Assembly (NCBI GenBank): GCA_018663815.1
Contig: JABJPQ010000671.1
Coordinates: 1-9,085 of the forward strand
Direction: 5' to 3'
Source of the DNA: Halobacteriovoraceae bacterium
GTDB lineage: Bacteria; Bdellovibrionota; Bacteriovoracia; Bacteriovoracales; Bacteriovoracaceae
DNA length: 9,085 bases
Shown: positions 7,595 to 9,085 of the stretch, piece after piece
How positions within the stretch are numbered: the stretch's first letter is position 1
Layout of the letters: every line of letters starts with the position of its first letter
The notes under the pieces: generated by a model
Seen by the model: only the letters and a program-made list of their open reading frames with translations
What the model was told of the DNA's origin: nothing
The model's database searches: none
Program-made: the position numbers and the translations under genes

Positions 7595-9085
7595 TTAATT
7601 TAATGCTGGTGATTCCAATTTACCATCAACTATAAAACTTACAGAATTATCACTTAAGATATCATTTATTCTCGCGGCCATTTGAGGAGTTGGATTAACT
7701 AAAAAATTATCATTTAAATCCATTTTCACTCTCCCCCCTGTAGACTCAAAAATGATGTGCGCGGGGACACTACCTCTAAAGCTTAGTAAAACTTGTTTTA
7801 ACTTAGGTAAAGTATAGTCATTTAAGTTATCTGTATCAACTTTTATTCTAATCGCTGTTACTCTCTCGTCTGACTCATCAGTGACCACTCTTGCACTATT
7901 AACATAAAAGCTGCGTCGATCGTCCGAGAGACGAACATAGCCGCTTAAAACAATAGGATCCTCTGACTCTAAAACCTCAAAACACTCTAAGTAAGCTTTA
8001 GGAAAGAAAATACATTCGATCTTGCCCGACAAGTCCTCAATAGTAACAAAAGCCATTTTGTCACCTTTTTTAGTTATAATGGCCTTCATTTCACTGACCA
8101 TTCCGGCAATCGTTAGATTACGCTTACTAGGGTCTTTTTTCATGGCATCTTTATTTCTAAAGTCAAAATCTGGCTTAGCCATTTGTGGGAGTGTATGGAT
8201 ATCTTTAATTTCCATCGAAGCAAGTTCTAATAAGATATCACCAAACTTATCTAAGGGGTGGCCAGAAACATAAATGCCTAAAAGTTGTTTTTCATAGCCT
8301 AATTTTTCTTTATCTTCAAAGTCAGTCATTTCTATAACGTTAAGCATTTCTTCTGTGGATTCTTCAGAGAACCCCATGTCAAACAAATTTGACTGACCGA
8401 GTGCTTTTTCTTCTTGTTTTTTTGATGAATGAGCAACGATTAACTCTAGATTTTCAAGCAACGAGGCTCGATTCATTTTTTCACAATCATCAAAACCTCC
8501 AACCTTAATTAAAGATTCTAAAACTCTTTTATTGCATGAGCGCATACTCACTCGTTCACAAAAATCAATAAAGCCAGTAAAAGGGCCATTCTCTTCCCGT
8601 TCAGCGATAATTGCTTCAACAGGACCGTTGCCAATATTTTTTATCGCCCCCATACCAAAGCGTATTTTATCGTCTAGTACGTTAAACAAGAATAATGATT
8701 CATTGACATCAGGAGGAAGTATTTCAATACCTGTTTCACGGGCATCATTTATATACATCGTAATTTTATCGGTATTATTCATCTCAGTTCCGAGCAAAGC
8801 CGCAAAAAAACAAGCCGGATAATAATTTTTTAAGAAAGCTGTTTGATAAGCAATAACTGCGTACGCTACGGCGTGAGATTTATTAAATCCATACTTAGCA
8901 AATTCGGCCATAAGGTCATAAATTTCTTCTGCTTTTTTTAGGTCATAACCTCGCTCTTTTGCTCCGGCCAAAAAGATCTCTCTATGTCTGGCCATCTCTG
9001 CTTCTTTTTTCTTTCCCATGGCCCGACGAAGTAAATCTGCTTCACCTAAAGAATACCCACCAACAGTTCTGGCAATATTCATAAC
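7595..9085 (-). CDS. dnaE: DNA polymerase III subunit alpha, C-terminal part (5' end outside window)
   Basis: This is the catalytic subunit of the replicative DNA polymerase, acting in the cytoplasm at the fork. The frame runs through the right edge, so the PHP and most of the palm regions are missing; about 496 residues remain of a protein usually near 1150. Counting from the Met at 9082, GYSLGEADLLRRAMGKK (9-25) and KYGFNKSHAVAYAVIAYQTA (63-82) are DnaE hallmarks. A helix-hairpin-helix region follows at about 142-160 (FGMGAIKNIG). QSNLF at 230-234 fits the internal beta-clamp-binding consensus QxxLF. LGIYVSGHPLD (268-278) leads into the OB fold (about 322-400, LTIAGMVSEM). The last roughly 85 residues correspond to the region that contacts tau in other bacteria. 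It is followed after only 11 bp by the periplasmic protein gene, with no terminator, so read-through into the envelope genes is likely. Confidence 0.97.
   Translation of the reverse strand, partial: VMNIARTVGGYSLGEADLLRRAMGKKKEAEMARHREIFLAGAKERGYDLKKAEEIYDLMAEFAKYGFNKSHAVAYAVIAYQTAFLKNYYPACFFAALLGTEMNNTDKITMYINDARETGIEILPPDVNESLFLFNVLDDKIRFGMGAIKNIGNGPVEAIIAEREENGPFTGFIDFCERVSMRSCNKRVLESLIKVGGFDDCEKMNRASLLENLELIVAHSSKKQEEKALGQSNLFDMGFSEESTEEMLNVIEMTDFEDKEKLGYEKQLLGIYVSGHPLDKFGDILLELASMEIKDIHTLPQMAKPDFDFRNKDAMKKDPSKRNLTIAGMVSEMKAIITKKGDKMAFVTIEDLSGKIECIFFPKAYLECFEVLESEDPIVLSGYVRLSDDRRSFYVNSARVVTDESDERVTAIRIKVDTDNLNDYTLPKLKQVLLSFRGSVPAHIIFESTGGRVKMDLNDNFLVNPTPQMAARINDILSDNSVSFIVDGKLESPALN

Noticed and set aside
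7630..7680. Possible promoter at the 3' end of dnaE for the periplasmic protein gene (TATAGT with a weak TTAAGT upstream)
   Set aside because: The -35 matches the consensus poorly and the bases are constrained as DnaE coding sequence; chance matches are expected in AT-rich DNA.
8022..8822. Two short + strand open frames opposite dnaE
   Set aside because: They are antisense to conserved DnaE sequence, and their sequences are what the reverse complement of that gene yields; no independent support.

Overview
The window is AT-rich, gene-dense DNA from a Gram-negative-type bacterium. Three proteins have export signals: two lipoproteins with clear lipoboxes and one protein with a signal peptidase I signal. 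DnaE is of the ordinary bacterial replicase type. The low GC, the Ser/Thr at lipoprotein position +2 and the flagellar-T-like envelope proteins would fit a marine Bdellovibrionota/Bacteriovoracales-like organism. That placement is a guess from style, not proof.

Layout. On the + strand, from the left edge, lie the 3' two-thirds of an alpha-D-phosphohexomutase gene (PgcA/ManB type) and, 8 bp later, queC for 7-cyano-7-deazaguanine synthase. The first Shine-Dalgarno bases of queC overlap the mutase stop codon. These two genes converge on a four-gene run on the - strand. Read in transcription order from the right edge, that run is: the 3' part of dnaE (DNA polymerase III alpha); an uncharacterised periplasmic protein with a possible FlgT N-terminal-like start; a lipoprotein with a TolB/CsgG-like middle and a FlgT C-terminal-like beta domain; and a very large subtilisin-family (S8) lipoprotein protease. 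Gaps in the - run are 11, 18 and 91 bp. Only the 91-bp gap leaves room for a separate promoter, and it carries a plausible one plus a hairpin that could hide the protease ribosome binding site. A stem-loop followed by a T-rich run (in - strand sense) lies between the convergent stops and closes the protease transcript.

How the genes may work together. The mutase supplies sugar-1-phosphates for envelope polysaccharide or glycolysis, and QueC makes preQ0 for queuosine tRNA modification. The three envelope genes downstream of dnaE look like one functional group placed behind a housekeeping gene: one periplasmic partner, one lipid-anchored partner and one lipid-anchored protease. The two smaller proteins together appear to hold FlgT-like modules that are fused in one protein in Vibrio. 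No stretch above 300 bp lacks a gene. I see no RNA genes, CRISPR arrays, insertion sequences or phage genes. The most unusual items are the large protease, with its calcium-loop-like insertion between catalytic Asp and His, and the FlgT-like gene pair beside it.
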